Positions 11,204-18,801 of a DNA stretch of 64,000 nt are shown here, in pieces (positions within the stretch are counted from its first letter, which is position 1; the number at the start of each line of letters is the position of its first letter). The notes beneath the pieces were generated by a model that saw only the letters and a list, made by a program, of their open reading frames with translations, did no database searches and was not told the DNA's origin. The DNA is from Streptomyces sp. NRRL F-6131 (GTDB lineage Bacteria; Actinomycetota; Actinomycetes; Streptomycetales; Streptomycetaceae), in the NCBI GenBank assembly GCA_000719695.1, contig JOHN01000031.1:47740-111739 (forward strand), written 5' to 3'. The translations under genes and the position numbers were made by a program.

Positions 11204-11299
11204 CCGGTCCGGGCGGCCGGTGGCAACGAGCCGTCCGGCCCGTCCGCCCTTCGGCCCGTCCGCCCTTCGGCCCGTGCGCCCCTCGGTCCTCCCGCCCGT

Positions 11300-11983
11300 T
11301 CAGCGGGAGCGGTGGATCCGGCGCTGGGCCACGAACCGGGCGAGCACGATCGCCGCGGCCAGCCCGGTGCCGGAGAACAGCCAGCCGGCGCGGGTGGCCA
11401 GATTGGTCGCCAGCGCCACCACCTGGGCCGTCACCCCGGACGACGTCACCGGGCCGAACAGCAGCAGCGCCGCGGCGAAGGCGATCGGCCCACTGATCGG
11501 CGCGGCCAGCAGGTCGGCGTACCGGACCCGGACCGCCAGCTGGAAGCAGACCAGCAGGTAGCCGACGCCGAACAGGAGCCCCAGACCGTCGAAGGCCAGC
11601 CGGTCCAGGCCGGCCACCGCGACCGTCGCCAGCAGCGCGACCACCCCGGCGCCGACCGCGGTCAGCCGGGTCGGCCGCCCGTTGCGCCGCCGCCCGTACA
11701 GTCGCCCGGCCATCCGGGCCCGCGCGGGCGGGCCGGACACGGGGCGTAGCCGGGAGCCGTGGTCGGTGCCCCGCCCCGCGGCCTTTCCCGACGCCCTGCC
11801 GGCGGCCTTCCCGGCCGTCCTGCCGGGGGACCTGACGCCCTTCGGGGCCTTCCCGGCGGGGCGGGCGGCCGGTTCGCCGGTGGTCTCGGGGGCGCGGCCC
11901 GGCCCGGGGACGGCGGCCCCGGCCGCGCCGTTCGGCGGTCGGCGTCTGGGCCCTGGCGGCTGGGTACGGATGCTCTGCTCCAC
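11300..11983 (-). CDS. DUF6542 membrane protein
   Basis: A 227-residue protein of unknown function. About the first 110 residues are a basic, Pro/Ala/Gly-rich tail with [20 protein letters not shown] repeats and are probably cytoplasmic. The rest has about four membrane helices, including [20 protein letters not shown] and [14 protein letters not shown], and ends with basic [13 protein letters not shown] recognise the membrane part as DUF6542. The GTG at 11983 was chosen over the ATG at 12007 because TACGTT ends six bases ahead of it, the same leaderless arrangement as nearby genes. Confidence 0.78.
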   Translation of the reverse strand: MEQSIRTQPPGPRRRPPNGAAGAAVPGPGRAPETTGEPAARPAGKAPKGVRSPGRTAGKAAGRASGKAAGRGTDHGSRLRPVSGPPARARMAGRLYGRRRNGRPTRLTAVGAGVVALLATVAVAGLDRLAFDGLGLLFGVGYLLVCFQLAVRVRYADLLAAPISGPIAFAAALLLFGPVTSSGVTAQVVALATNLATRAGWLFSGTGLAAAIVLARFVAQRRIHRSR

Positions 11984-11989
11984 CCGCCC

Positions 11990-11995
11990 AACGTA
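11990..11995 (-). promoter_or_regulatory. -10 hexamer of the DUF6542 gene
   Basis: TACGTT on the minus strand is followed after six bases by the GTG at 11983, with no ribosome site. Confidence 0.4.
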
Positions 11996-12097
11996 CGGTC
12001 CGATCATCGCCACACTGTGTAATGGGCCGTCGGGGCTTGTTCCGTGTCTCCGGACGGAGTATTGATGTGACCGTCGCTCTACCGCACCGGGGGAAGC

Positions 12098-12490
12098 ATG
12101 ACCAGCGGATTCACCTTCGAACGCCTGCACCACGTCCAGCTCGACATTCCGGCGGGCGCGGAGGACGAGTGCCGCGCCTTCTGGCACGGCGTGCTGGGGA
12201 TGACCGAACTGGTCAAGCCCCCGGTGCTGGCCGCGCGCGGCGGCTGCTGGTTCCGCGGCGGCGGGGTGGAGGTGCACCTCGGGGTGGTCCCGGAGTTCCG
12301 GCCGTCCCGCAAGGGGCACCCGGGCTTCCAGATCGGCGACCTGGACGCGCTCGCCGAGCGGCTGGCCGCCCACGGCCACGAGGTCGTCTGGGACGACAAC
12401 CTGCCCGGTCACCGCCGGTTCCACTCCAGCGACCGGCTCGGCAACCGCCTGGAGTTCCTGGAGCCCTCGCCGGCGGCGGCGGGCGGCTGA
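12098..12490 (+). CDS. VOC family (glyoxalase-like) protein
   Basis: A 130-residue single vicinal-oxygen-chelate domain. The start FERLHHVQLDIPAGAEDECRAFW is the first beta-alpha unit with the metal-binding His, and NRLEFLEP near the end carries the usual final Glu. The middle GVEVHLGVVPEF supplies another likely ligand His. VOC proteins include lyases, dioxygenases and antibiotic-binding proteins; nothing here fixes the reaction. The ATG has GGGGGAAG close ahead. It stands between the divergent DUF6542 gene and ychF. Confidence 0.88.
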   Translation: MTSGFTFERLHHVQLDIPAGAEDECRAFWHGVLGMTELVKPPVLAARGGCWFRGGGVEVHLGVVPEFRPSRKGHPGFQIGDLDALAERLAAHGHEVVWDDNLPGHRRFHSSDRLGNRLEFLEPSPAAAGG

Positions 12491-12501
12491 CCCGCTGCCC
12501 G

Positions 12502-12507
12502 TAGACT
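12502..12507 (+). promoter_or_regulatory. Possible -10 element of ychF
   Basis: TAGACT lies about 60 bases ahead of the ychF ATG, just after the VOC gene. No clear -35 element is present. Confidence 0.25.
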
Positions 12508-12567
12508 GGGGGATCGGCCCGGCGAGCGGGCCGGCCCAACTCCTCCAAGCCCACGGGACTGCGCTTC

Positions 12568-13641
12568 ATGTCGCTCACGATCGGAATCGTCGGCCTGCCG
12601 AACGTCGGCAAGTCGACCCTGTTCAACGCCCTGACCAAGAACGACGTGCTGGCGGCCAACTACCCGTTCGCCACCATCGAGCCCAACGTCGGCGTCGTCG
12701 GCGTCCCGGACGAGCGGCTGACCAAGCTCGCCGAGATCTTCGGCTCGCAGCGCATCCTCCCGGCCACCGTCGACTTCGTCGACATCGCGGGCATCGTCCG
12801 CGGCGCCAGCGAGGGCGAGGGCCTGGGCAACAAGTTCCTCGCGAACATCCGGGAGTCGGACGCGATCTGCCAGGTCGTGCGCGCCTTCACCGACCCGGAC
12901 GTGGTGCACGTGGACGGCAAGGTGTCGCCCAAGGACGACATCGAGACCATCCACACCGAGCTGATCCTGGCCGACCTCCAGACCATCGAGAAGGTCCTGC
13001 CCCGGCTCCAGAAGGAGGCGCGCCTCAAGAAGGACACCGCCCCCGTGCTGGCCGCCGCCGAGGCCGCCCAGGCGATCCTGGAGACCGGCAAGACCCTCTT
13101 CGAGGCCGGCTTCGACACCGCCCCGATCCGCGAGCTGCACCTGCTGACCGCCAAGCCCTTCCTCTACGTCTTCAACGTGGACGAGGACGAGCTGGCCGAC
13201 GAGGACTTCAAGCGGGCCCAGAGCGCGCTGGTCGCGCCCGCCGAGGCGATCTTCCTCAACGCCAAGATCGAGTCCGAGCTGATCGAGCTGGACGACGCCG
13301 AGGCCCTGGAGCTCCTCCAGTCGATGGGCCAGGAGGAGCCCGGCCTCGCCACCCTCGCCCGGGTCGGCTTCAACACCCTCGGCCTGCAGACCTACCTCAC
13401 CGCCGGCCCCAAGGAATCCCGCGCCTGGACCATCAAGAAGGGCGCCACCGCCCCCGAGGCGGCCGGTGTGATCCACACCGACTTCCAGAAGGGCTTCATC
13501 AAGGCCGAGGTCATCTCCTTCGACGACCTCGTCGAGACCGGCTCCCTCGCCGAGGCCCGCGCCAAGGGCAAGGCCCGCATCGAGGGCAAGGAATACATCA
13601 TGAAGGACGGCGACGTCGTGGAGTTCCGCTTCAACGTGTGA
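12568..13641 (+). CDS. ychF: Redox-regulated ATPase YchF (Obg family)
   Basis: A universally conserved P-loop protein of the Obg family that prefers ATP, linked to ribosome function and oxidative stress response. The product is 357 residues. G1 is GLPNVGKST at 8-16, and the G3-type region is [21 protein letters not shown] coiled-coil insert follows ([20 protein letters not shown]), then the TGS domain from about residue 275 to the end ([19 protein letters not shown] ... [11 protein letters not shown]). Its 3' end is partly copied at 14436-14460. A strong terminator follows. Confidence 0.96.
   Translation: MSLTIGIVGLPNVGKSTLFNALTKNDVLAANYPFATIEPNVGVVGVPDERLTKLAEIFGSQRILPATVDFVDIAGIVRGASEGEGLGNKFLANIRESDAICQVVRAFTDPDVVHVDGKVSPKDDIETIHTELILADLQTIEKVLPRLQKEARLKKDTAPVLAAAEAAQAILETGKTLFEAGFDTAPIRELHLLTAKPFLYVFNVDEDELADEDFKRAQSALVAPAEAIFLNAKIESELIELDDAEALELLQSMGQEEPGLATLARVGFNTLGLQTYLTAGPKESRAWTIKKGATAPEAAGVIHTDFQKGFIKAEVISFDDLVETGSLAEARAKGKARIEGKEYIMKDGDVVEFRFNV
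13618..13641 (+). repeat. ychF 3' end, first copy of a duplicated segment
   Basis: The last 24 bases of ychF (GTGGAGTTC...AACGTGTGA) recur at 14436-14460 with one substitution and one inserted base. Confidence 0.7.
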
Positions 13642-13690
13642 TCGTCTGATTGCCTTGAGCTGGATTGTCCTGTCAAGTGCGCAGGTCAAG

Positions 13691-13729
13691 CGGGGCTCGC
13701 CTCTCCTGAGGCGAGCCCCGTTCTCCTTT
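13691..13729 (+). terminator. Terminator of ychF
   Basis: A perfect 13-bp stem, CGGGGCTCGCCTC and its complement, with a TCCT loop, followed by TTCTCCTTT. This is one of the clearest intrinsic terminators in the window. Confidence 0.9.
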
Positions 13730-13743
13730 CCGTGCTGACTTGG
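13728..13743 (+). repeat. 16-bp direct repeat, left copy
   Basis: TTCCGTGCTGACTTGG recurs exactly at 14384-14399. The two copies bracket the first toxin-antitoxin module. Confidence 0.8.
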
Positions 13744-13776
13744 TGCTGGCTTCTCAGCCTGCCGGACCCTCTTCTG

Positions 13777-13798
13777 GTGGTACGTTATGTGGTACCAC
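13777..13798 (+). promoter_or_regulatory. Probable YefM operator of module 1
   Basis: Two GTAC cores, at 13780-13783 and 13792-13795, lie exactly 12 bp apart centre to centre. The second sits in the perfect palindrome GTGGTACCAC. This matches the paired-site layout known for YefM-YoeB autoregulation. It lies just ahead of the antitoxin ribosome site. Confidence 0.55.
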
Positions 13799-13818
13799 CT
13801 GTGGAGGGAGCTCAGTCG

Positions 13819-14100
13819 ATGTCGATCACTGCCAGCGAGGCGCGCAAGGCTCTCTTTCCGTTGATCAAGAAAGTCAACGACGACCATGAGGCCATCGAGA
13901 TCGTCTCCAAGCACGGGAATGCCGTACTCGTATCGGCCGAGGACTACGCCGCCCTGCGGGAAGGCTCCTACCTGTTGCGCTCGCCTGCGAACGCCCGCCG
14001 ATTGCTCAAGGCGTATGAGAACGCCCTTGGCGGCACAGGGCTCTCCGAGCGGGAGCTCATCGACCCTGATGCGGCGGATGTCGAGAAGGGCGCCGCGTGA
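13819..14100 (+). CDS. yefM: Type II antitoxin, Phd/YefM family (module 1)
   Basis: A 93-residue antitoxin that should neutralise the next gene's toxin and repress the operon. The N-terminal DNA-binding Phd/YefM fold (SITASEARKALFPLIKKVND) is followed by HGNAVLVSAEDYAALREGSY, the usual family signature. The C-terminal toxin-binding part begins at about residue 55 (LLRSPANARRLLKAYE). The frame opens at 13732, but the ATG at 13819 has GGAGGGAG ahead and fits family length. Its stop overlaps the toxin start (GTGA), the normal coupling in these modules. Confidence 0.92.
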   Translation: MSITASEARKALFPLIKKVNDDHEAIEIVSKHGNAVLVSAEDYAALREGSYLLRSPANARRLLKAYENALGGTGLSERELIDPDAADVEKGAA

Positions 14101-14351
14101 GGCTCGTCTTCGAAGAGGCCGGCTGGGAGGACTACACGTCCTGGCTCAAGAACGACCGCAAGATGCTCGCCCGGATCAACAAGCTCATCGAGGATGTCCT
14201 GCGCGACCCGTTCACCGGGATCGGCAAGCCCGAGCCGCTGAAGTACCACCTGCCAGGGGCCTGGTCGCGGCGGATCGATGACGAGCATCGCCTCGTCCAT
14301 CTGGTCACCGACCGGGAGATCATCATCCTGGCGGCCCGCTACCACTACTGA
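14097..14351 (+). CDS. yoeB: Toxin, YoeB/Txe family mRNA interferase (module 1)
   Basis: A ribosome-dependent endoribonuclease of 84 residues, the same length as E. coli YoeB. The family core GIGKPEPLKYHL carries the catalytic Glu, WSRRIDDEHRLVH carries the Arg, and the protein ends in RYHY with the His-Tyr pair that YoeB uses for cleavage. All key residues are present, so the toxin looks active. It starts at a GTG overlapping the antitoxin stop. Confidence 0.93.
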   Translation: MRLVFEEAGWEDYTSWLKNDRKMLARINKLIEDVLRDPFTGIGKPEPLKYHLPGAWSRRIDDEHRLVHLVTDREIIILAARYHY

Positions 14352-14383
14352 TCCCCGGTCCTGGTGTGCTGTCACGGTGCTGA

Positions 14384-14399
14384 TTCCGTGCTGACTTGG
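14384..14399 (+). repeat. 16-bp direct repeat, right copy
   Basis: An exact second copy of TTCCGTGCTGACTTGG (13728-13743), 33 bases after the YoeB stop. Confidence 0.8.
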
Positions 14400-14435
14400 C
14401 CCCTCGGTTTCAACGCGCAGGTCACGGCGCTGTGG

Positions 14436-14460
14436 TGGAAGTTCTGCTTCAACGTGTGAC
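14436..14460 (+). repeat. Copied fragment of the ychF 3' end
   Basis: The segment repeats the final codons and stop of ychF with one base changed and one inserted, but has no gene in front of it. A shared 10-mer GCGCAGGTCA at 14416-14425 (also at 13679-13688) extends the likeness. Confidence 0.7.
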
Positions 14461-14475
14461 GCATCCCGCTCCGAC

Positions 14476-14512
14476 CGCCGCCCGGCCCGCTGATCCAGCA
14501 GGCCGGGCGGCG
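14476..14512. terminator. Bidirectional terminator between the two toxin genes
   Basis: Arms CGCCGCCCGGCC and GGCCGGGCGGCG form a perfect 12-bp stem with a 13-base loop, between convergent modules. Confidence 0.75.
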
Positions 14513-14538
14513 TCGTTCCGCCGGTGCGCGGGGGGTAC

Positions 14539-14799
14539 TCAGCTCTCGTAGTGGTAGCGGCACTGGGCGATGAGGACGGCGTCCTCGGTGACCTTGTGGA
14601 TCAGTCGGTGCTCGTCGTTGATCCGGCGGGACCAGTAGTCCTGGAAGCCGTGCTTGAGCGGCTCGGGCTTCCCGATCCCCTCGTTGCCGTTGCGGGCGAC
14701 GTCGGCGATGAGCGTGTTGATCCGCTTCAGGACCTTGCGATCCTGCGTCTGCCACCAGAGGTAGTCCTCCCAGGCCCGGGAGGCGAAGGTGATCTTCAC
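14539..14799 (-). CDS. yoeB: Toxin, YoeB/Txe family mRNA interferase (module 2)
   Basis: A second YoeB-type toxin, 86 residues. It keeps GIGKPEPLKHGF with the catalytic Glu, YWSRRINDEHRLIH with the Arg, and CRYHY followed by two extra residues (ES). It starts with ATG overlapping the antitoxin stop by four bases. It resembles the toxin of module 1 but differs at many positions, so the two are paralogues or separate acquisitions, not a fresh copy. Module 2 points towards module 1. Confidence 0.93.
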   Translation of the reverse strand: MKITFASRAWEDYLWWQTQDRKVLKRINTLIADVARNGNEGIGKPEPLKHGFQDYWSRRINDEHRLIHKVTEDAVLIAQCRYHYES

Positions 14800-15053
14800 T
14801 CCGGGTCCACCAGGTCGCGGACCGTTCCGCCGCCGTTCTCCAGCTCGTCGATGGCGGCCAGCAGTCGGCGCGCGTTCGCAGGGCTGCGCAGCAGGTGGGC
14901 GGTCTCCTTGAGGGACTGGTAGTCCTCCAGGGAGACGATGACGACGGGCTCGCGCCCGGCGCGGGTGATCACTATCTCCTCGCGGTCGTCGACCACCGCA
15001 TTGAGGACCTCGGCGTAGTGGGCGCGGGACTCCGAGTAGGTCATCGTCTTCAT
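14796..15053 (-). CDS. yefM: Type II antitoxin, Phd/YefM family (module 2)
   Basis: An 85-residue antitoxin. The N-terminal Phd/YefM fold begins MKTMTYSESRAHYAEVLNAV, followed by REEIVITRAGREPVVIVSLED. The C-terminal part shares the LLRSPANARRLL block with the antitoxin of module 1. The ATG at 15053 has GAGGAGG five bases ahead and is preferred over the upstream frame to 15110. A promoter with good hexamers and a two-core operator lies immediately upstream. Confidence 0.92.
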   Translation of the reverse strand: MKTMTYSESRAHYAEVLNAVVDDREEIVITRAGREPVVIVSLEDYQSLKETAHLLRSPANARRLLAAIDELENGGGTVRDLVDPE

Positions 15054-15071
15054 GGTCGCCTCCTCAAGCAG

Positions 15072-15110
15072 GTACAGGAAATTGTACGTTCGCTCGCCGG
15101 GGTGTGACAA
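15072..15110 (-). promoter_or_regulatory. Promoter and operator of toxin-antitoxin module 2
   Basis: On the minus strand TTGTCA (15105-15110) and TACAAT (15081-15086) are separated by 18 bp, a good vegetative promoter. GTAC cores at 15072-15075 and 15084-15087 lie 12 bp apart in an inverted repeat (GTACA, six bases, TGTAC). The operator overlaps the -10 element, so antitoxin binding would block transcription. Confidence 0.65.
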
Positions 15111-15250
15111 CGGTGTTCGTTCGCGCGGGTCTCCCGGTGGCCGATGGTGCCGGTGGGTCCAGTGTTGTCAATGGTGCTGGTGGGTCTTGACGGGTGCATG
15201 CGGCGGGCTGGTTGACTGGACGTCACATTGGCGGAGCGGATGGGGGACTG

Positions 15251-16594
15251 ATGAACGAGGTGGCGAGGGCCGGGCTGAGTCGGCGGGCGGTGCTCGGTGG
15301 GGTGGCGGCGGCCGGGGCCGGGGCGGTCGTGGTGGCGTCCGGTGCGGGGGCCTCGGCGGAGTCGGTGGGCCGGCGGAATCCGGTCGACCAGGCGGCGGTG
15401 GACGCCGTGGTGGGGCGGCTGGAGGGCGAGCTGATCGCGCTGCGGCGGGAGCTGCACGCCCACCCGGAGACCACGGGCACGGAGACGTACACGGCCGGGG
15501 CGGTCGCGGAGCGGCTGCGGGCGGCGGGTCTCGAGGTGCACACCGGGGTCGGCGGCACCACCCTGCCGGACGGCAGGGTGGTGCCGCCGACCGGGGTGGT
15601 CGCGGTGCTGCGCGGGGCGCGGCCGGGCCGGACGGTCGCCTACCGGGCGGACATGGACGCGGTGCCGGGCGACGGGATCATGCCGCCGCAGAAGGGCCGG
15701 CCGGCGGCGCACGCCTGCGGGCACGACATCCACACCGCGGTCGGCGTGGGGGTCGCGCTGACGCTGGCCCGGCTGCGGGCCCGGCTGAGCGGCACGGTGG
15801 TCTTCTTCTTCCAGCCGGGGGAGGAGGGCCTGGTGGGCGCCCGGGCGATGATCGCGCAGGGGTGGCTGGAGCGGACCGGCGTCGAGGAGATCCACGCCCT
15901 GCACACCGGCCCGTACCCGGTCGGGCAGTTCGCGGTGACGCCGGGCAGCGGGCTGCCGGGACAGGACTGGGTGACAGTCGCGATCGGCGGGCCGGACGCG
16001 GCCGCCTCGGCGGCCCGGTTGGTGGCCGGGATCGCCGCGCTCGGCACGGTGCCGCTGCCGCAGACGCCCGCGGCCCTGGAGACCATGGTCCGGGACGTGC
16101 AGACGCCGGACGGGCCGCTGGCCCGGTTCCTGGTGACCGGTGCGAAGGTGGCGCCCGCGCCGGACGCCGAGGGGCGGACGGTCGTCGAGGCGAAGTTCCG
16201 GTGCTGGCCGCCGGAGCGGGACGCCGAGGTGCGGGAGGAGTTCCGCCGGCTGGCGCAGACCCACCCGGGCGCGGTGGTCACGTACCCGCGGGACCCGTTC
16301 CCGGCGCTGCTCTGCCCGGAGGGCCCGGCGAACGCGCTGGCCCGGCGGCTGCGGTGCGAGTTCGGCGCGGGGGCGGTGACGGTGAACCACACCGCGTTCC
16401 CGTACAACGGCGAGGACTTCGCGCTGTTCCTGGAGCGGGTCCCGGGCACCTACAGCTTCCTCGGGGTGCGCACCCCGGGGGCCGGGATCGAGACGAGCTA
16501 CCCGCACTACGAGACCTTCGTGCCGGACGAGCGGGCGATCGGCGTCGGGGTGCGGGCGATGGCGGGCTGGCTGGCGGAGCGCGCCCGCCGCTGA
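15251..16594 (+). CDS. Exported M20 family amidohydrolase
   Basis: A 447-residue metallo-hydrolase of the M20 peptidase/aminoacylase group. A twin-arginine signal (LSRRAVLGGVAAAGAGAVVV) at residues 9-35 sends it out folded. The metal site includes HACGHDIHT at 154-162 and QPGEEG at 188-193, with the final His in SYPHYETF. The family takes acyl amino acids, peptides or indole-amino acid conjugates; the actual substrate is unknown. The ATG at 15251 has a G-rich site ahead and was chosen over 15194. It is convergent with the HAD gene. Confidence 0.9.
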   Translation: MNEVARAGLSRRAVLGGVAAAGAGAVVVASGAGASAESVGRRNPVDQAAVDAVVGRLEGELIALRRELHAHPETTGTETYTAGAVAERLRAAGLEVHTGVGGTTLPDGRVVPPTGVVAVLRGARPGRTVAYRADMDAVPGDGIMPPQKGRPAAHACGHDIHTAVGVGVALTLARLRARLSGTVVFFFQPGEEGLVGARAMIAQGWLERTGVEEIHALHTGPYPVGQFAVTPGSGLPGQDWVTVAIGGPDAAASAARLVAGIAALGTVPLPQTPAALETMVRDVQTPDGPLARFLVTGAKVAPAPDAEGRTVVEAKFRCWPPERDAEVREEFRRLAQTHPGAVVTYPRDPFPALLCPEGPANALARRLRCEFGAGAVTVNHTAFPYNGEDFALFLERVPGTYSFLGVRTPGAGIETSYPHYETFVPDERAIGVGVRAMAGWLAERARR

Positions 16595-16648
16595 CGCGGG
16601 AGCGGGGCGGGGGCCCGGGGGCGGGGCGTGCCGGCCCCCGCCGCCGTG

Positions 16649-17302
16649 TCAGGCGACGGTGACGGTGAGGGCGCCGGCCGGGCCCGGGGCGACGGTGACG
16701 GCCTCCAGGGTGGGGGCGTGGGCGGTGGGGTGGTGGGCGGCGGCGCGGGGGCCGACGCCGACGACCGGGATCCCGGCGGCGCGGGCGGCGGCGATGCCGG
16801 CCGCGGAGTCCTCGAACGCGAGGCAGTCGGCGGGGGCGAAGCCGAGGGCGGCGGCGCCCTTGAGGAAGCCCTCGGGGTCGGGCTTGCCGGCGCCCACCGA
16901 CTCGGCGGTGATCAGGACCGGCGGCAGCGCGAGGCCGGCGGCGGCCATCCGGACCCGGGTGAGCGGCGCGTCGGCGGAGGTGACCAGGGCGTGCGGGAGT
17001 CCGGTCAGGGCCGCGAGGAAGGCGGGCGCACCGGGGACCGGGACGACGCCCTCGGTGTCGGCCTTCTCCGCGGCGAGCATCCGGGCGTTGTCCGCGAGGT
17101 TGACCTCGGTCGGGCGGTCGGGCAGCAGGACGGCCATGGTGGTGTGACCCTGGCGGCCGTGGGCCAGGCTCAGCACCCGGGCCGGGTCGAGGCCGTGCTC
17201 CTCGGCCCAGCGCCGCCAGCAGCGTTCGACCACGGCGTCGGAGTCGACCAGGGTGCCGTCCATGTCCAGCAGGAGGGCGCGGGGGGTGAAGGTCGTGGGC
17301 AC
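16649..17302 (-). CDS. HAD family hydrolase, subfamily IA phosphatase
   Basis: A 217-residue phosphatase of the haloacid dehalogenase superfamily, close in layout to sugar- and glycerol-phosphatases. Motif I is LLDMDGTLVD with nucleophile Asp13 and Asp15, motif II is LVTSADA, motif III Lys is in GAGKPDPEGF, and motif IV is AFEDSAAG. The cap domain lies between motifs I and II, as in subfamily IA. It starts with GTG at 17302. The upstream region holds an unusual 11-bp repeat array and nested palindromes, which may control it. The substrate is unknown. Confidence 0.9.
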   Translation of the reverse strand: MPTTFTPRALLLDMDGTLVDSDAVVERCWRRWAEEHGLDPARVLSLAHGRQGHTTMAVLLPDRPTEVNLADNARMLAAEKADTEGVVPVPGAPAFLAALTGLPHALVTSADAPLTRVRMAAAGLALPPVLITAESVGAGKPDPEGFLKGAAALGFAPADCLAFEDSAAGIAAARAAGIPVVGVGPRAAAHHPTAHAPTLEAVTVAPGPAGALTVTVA

Positions 17303-17349
17303 GGGGCGGCTCCGTCCGGGGTGGGGGAGAATGGGGGCGAGCGGGATAC

Positions 17350-17385
17350 GCGAGCTGATTGTTCAACAAGGATACAAAAGCTCGC
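17350..17385. promoter_or_regulatory. Nested dyads upstream of the HAD gene
   Basis: The outer arms GCGAGCT (17350-17356) and AGCTCGC (17379-17385) are a perfect 7-bp inverted repeat. Inside lies TTGTTCAACAA (17359-17369), a perfect 11-bp palindrome around one central base. It is about 50 bases ahead of the HAD start and looks like a repressor site. Confidence 0.5.
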
Positions 17386-17389
17386 TCCC

Positions 17390-17433
17390 GCATGCCGCCC
17401 GCATGCCGCCTGCATGCCGCCCGCATGCCGTTC
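17390..17433. repeat. Four tandem 11-bp repeats (GCATGCCGCCC)
   Basis: Units begin at 17390, 17401, 17412 and 17423. The first three differ at one base and the fourth ends GCATGCCGTTC. Each carries the palindrome GCATGC, so identical sites recur once per helical turn. The array sits between the RibD-like stop and the HAD start. Confidence 0.85.
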
Positions 17434-17447
17434 ACACGCCCCGGGCC

Positions 17448-18629
17448 TCAGCCCGGCAGGTGCGCGTTGACCGCGCGGGCCTCCTCCGCCAGCTCCGGCA
17501 GCTCGACCACCTCGATGCCGGCCGCCTCCAGCAGCCCGGCGCCCCGGGTCTCGGCGACGAAGGTGGCCGGCTCGCGCCAGGCCACCACCACCCGCGGGAC
17601 GCCGGCCGCGATCAGCAGTTCGGCGCACGGCACCGGGCGGGAGGCGCGCTGCCCGCAGGGCTCCAGCGAGCTGTAGACGGTCGCGCCGCGCAGCCGGGGG
17701 TCACCGGCCGGCAGCTTGCCGAGGGCGGCCTCCTCGGCGTGGTCGTGCGCGTCCGCCTCACGGCTGAAGCCCTCGGCCAGCACCGTGCCGTCGGCGGCGA
17801 CGACCACCGCGCCGACCGAGAACGCCGTCCGCGAGGGCGGGCAGCGACGGGAGAGCTCGACGGCCCGGCGGAGGTGGCGGAGGTCGGCCCCGGCGGGGGC
17901 GCCGGGGCCGGTCGCGGCGGCGTTCACGGGGTGCGGCTCGGTCACGGGGGCGGGCTCCTTCGGGGCGTACCTGAGCAGGACGACATCGCCCACCGTACGG
18001 GCCTCCAGCAGCCGCATCCGCCGGGCCGGGCCGCCGGGGAAGTCCGCCGGGCCGACGAACCGCGGCGCCCGCTCCTGGCCCACCAGCAGCGGGGCCACCA
18101 CCAGCTGGAGCTCGTCCGCCAGCCCCTGGGCCAGGAACTGGGTGTGCACCCCGCTGCCGCCCTCGACCATCAGCCGCCGGACCCCGCGGGCACCGAGGTC
18201 GTCCAGCACCGCCCCGAGCTCCACCGTCGCGCCGAGCGCGACCACCTCGGCCAGCCCGGCCAGCTCGGGGCGGAGCGCGGCGGCGCCGGCGTCCGTGCTG
18301 TAGGCGAGCCGCTCGCCGCCGGTGTGCCAGAACCGCAGGGCGCGGTCCAGTCGGCCGCTCGCGCTGAGCGTGACCTTCAGCGGGTACTCGGGCCGGCCCG
18401 CGGCCAGCCGGGCGGCGCGCCGCCCCGGGTCGTTGACCAGCAGTCGGGGGTTGTCCGCGCGCAGGGTGTTGCCGCCGACCAGGACGGCGTCGCTGGCGGC
18501 GCGTTCGGCGTCCACCCGGTCGAAGTCGGCCGCGCCGGACAGCAGCAGCCGCTCGGGCGAGGCGTCGTCGAGGAAGCCGTCGAGGGACATCGCGGCGCTC
18601 AGCAGGACGAAGGGGCGGGGGCCGGGCAT
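17448..18629 (-). CDS. RibD-like protein with reductase and deaminase domains in reversed order
   Basis: A 393-residue two-domain protein. Residues 1-222 are a RibD C-type (dihydrofolate reductase-like) domain with FVLLSAAMSLDGFL and the glycine-rich MVEGGSGVHTQFL. Residues 250-393 are a zinc cytidine-deaminase-like domain with His297-Ala-Glu299 and the zinc cysteines 325 and 335 (EPCGQRASRPVPC). Canonical RibD has the deaminase first, so the order here is swapped. Both active sites look complete. It could make a riboflavin-type pyrimidine intermediate or a specialised pyrimidine; no other rib gene is nearby. The ATG at 18629 has AAGGG eight bases ahead. Confidence 0.85.
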   Translation of the reverse strand: MPGPRPFVLLSAAMSLDGFLDDASPERLLLSGAADFDRVDAERAASDAVLVGGNTLRADNPRLLVNDPGRRAARLAAGRPEYPLKVTLSASGRLDRALRFWHTGGERLAYSTDAGAAALRPELAGLAEVVALGATVELGAVLDDLGARGVRRLMVEGGSGVHTQFLAQGLADELQLVVAPLLVGQERAPRFVGPADFPGGPARRMRLLEARTVGDVVLLRYAPKEPAPVTEPHPVNAAATGPGAPAGADLRHLRRAVELSRRCPPSRTAFSVGAVVVAADGTVLAEGFSREADAHDHAEEAALGKLPAGDPRLRGATVYSSLEPCGQRASRPVPCAELLIAAGVPRVVVAWREPATFVAETRGAGLLEAAGIEVVELPELAEEARAVNAHLPG

Positions 18630-18801
18630 GGTGGCAGCCCTTCACGGTGGGGCGGGCGGTCGGGTGTCGTCCACGGTACGGCCCGGGTCGTCCCGCGGTC
18701 GGCATGGTGATCGACATGTGAGACGAATCTTCTCGGGATGCGGGACGAGGAGTAGCGTCGGAGGCGTCGAGGAGATCGCCGATCCCGAGGGGGACGTCAC
18801 C

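Noticed and set aside
13618..15110. Prophage or integrative element with attachment sites
   Set aside because: No integrase, excisionase, replication or phage gene lies in or beside the interval, so only a scar-like repeat pattern can be claimed.
17390..17433. Possible CRISPR array
   Set aside because: The units are 11 bp, directly adjacent, and have no spacers; no cas genes are present.
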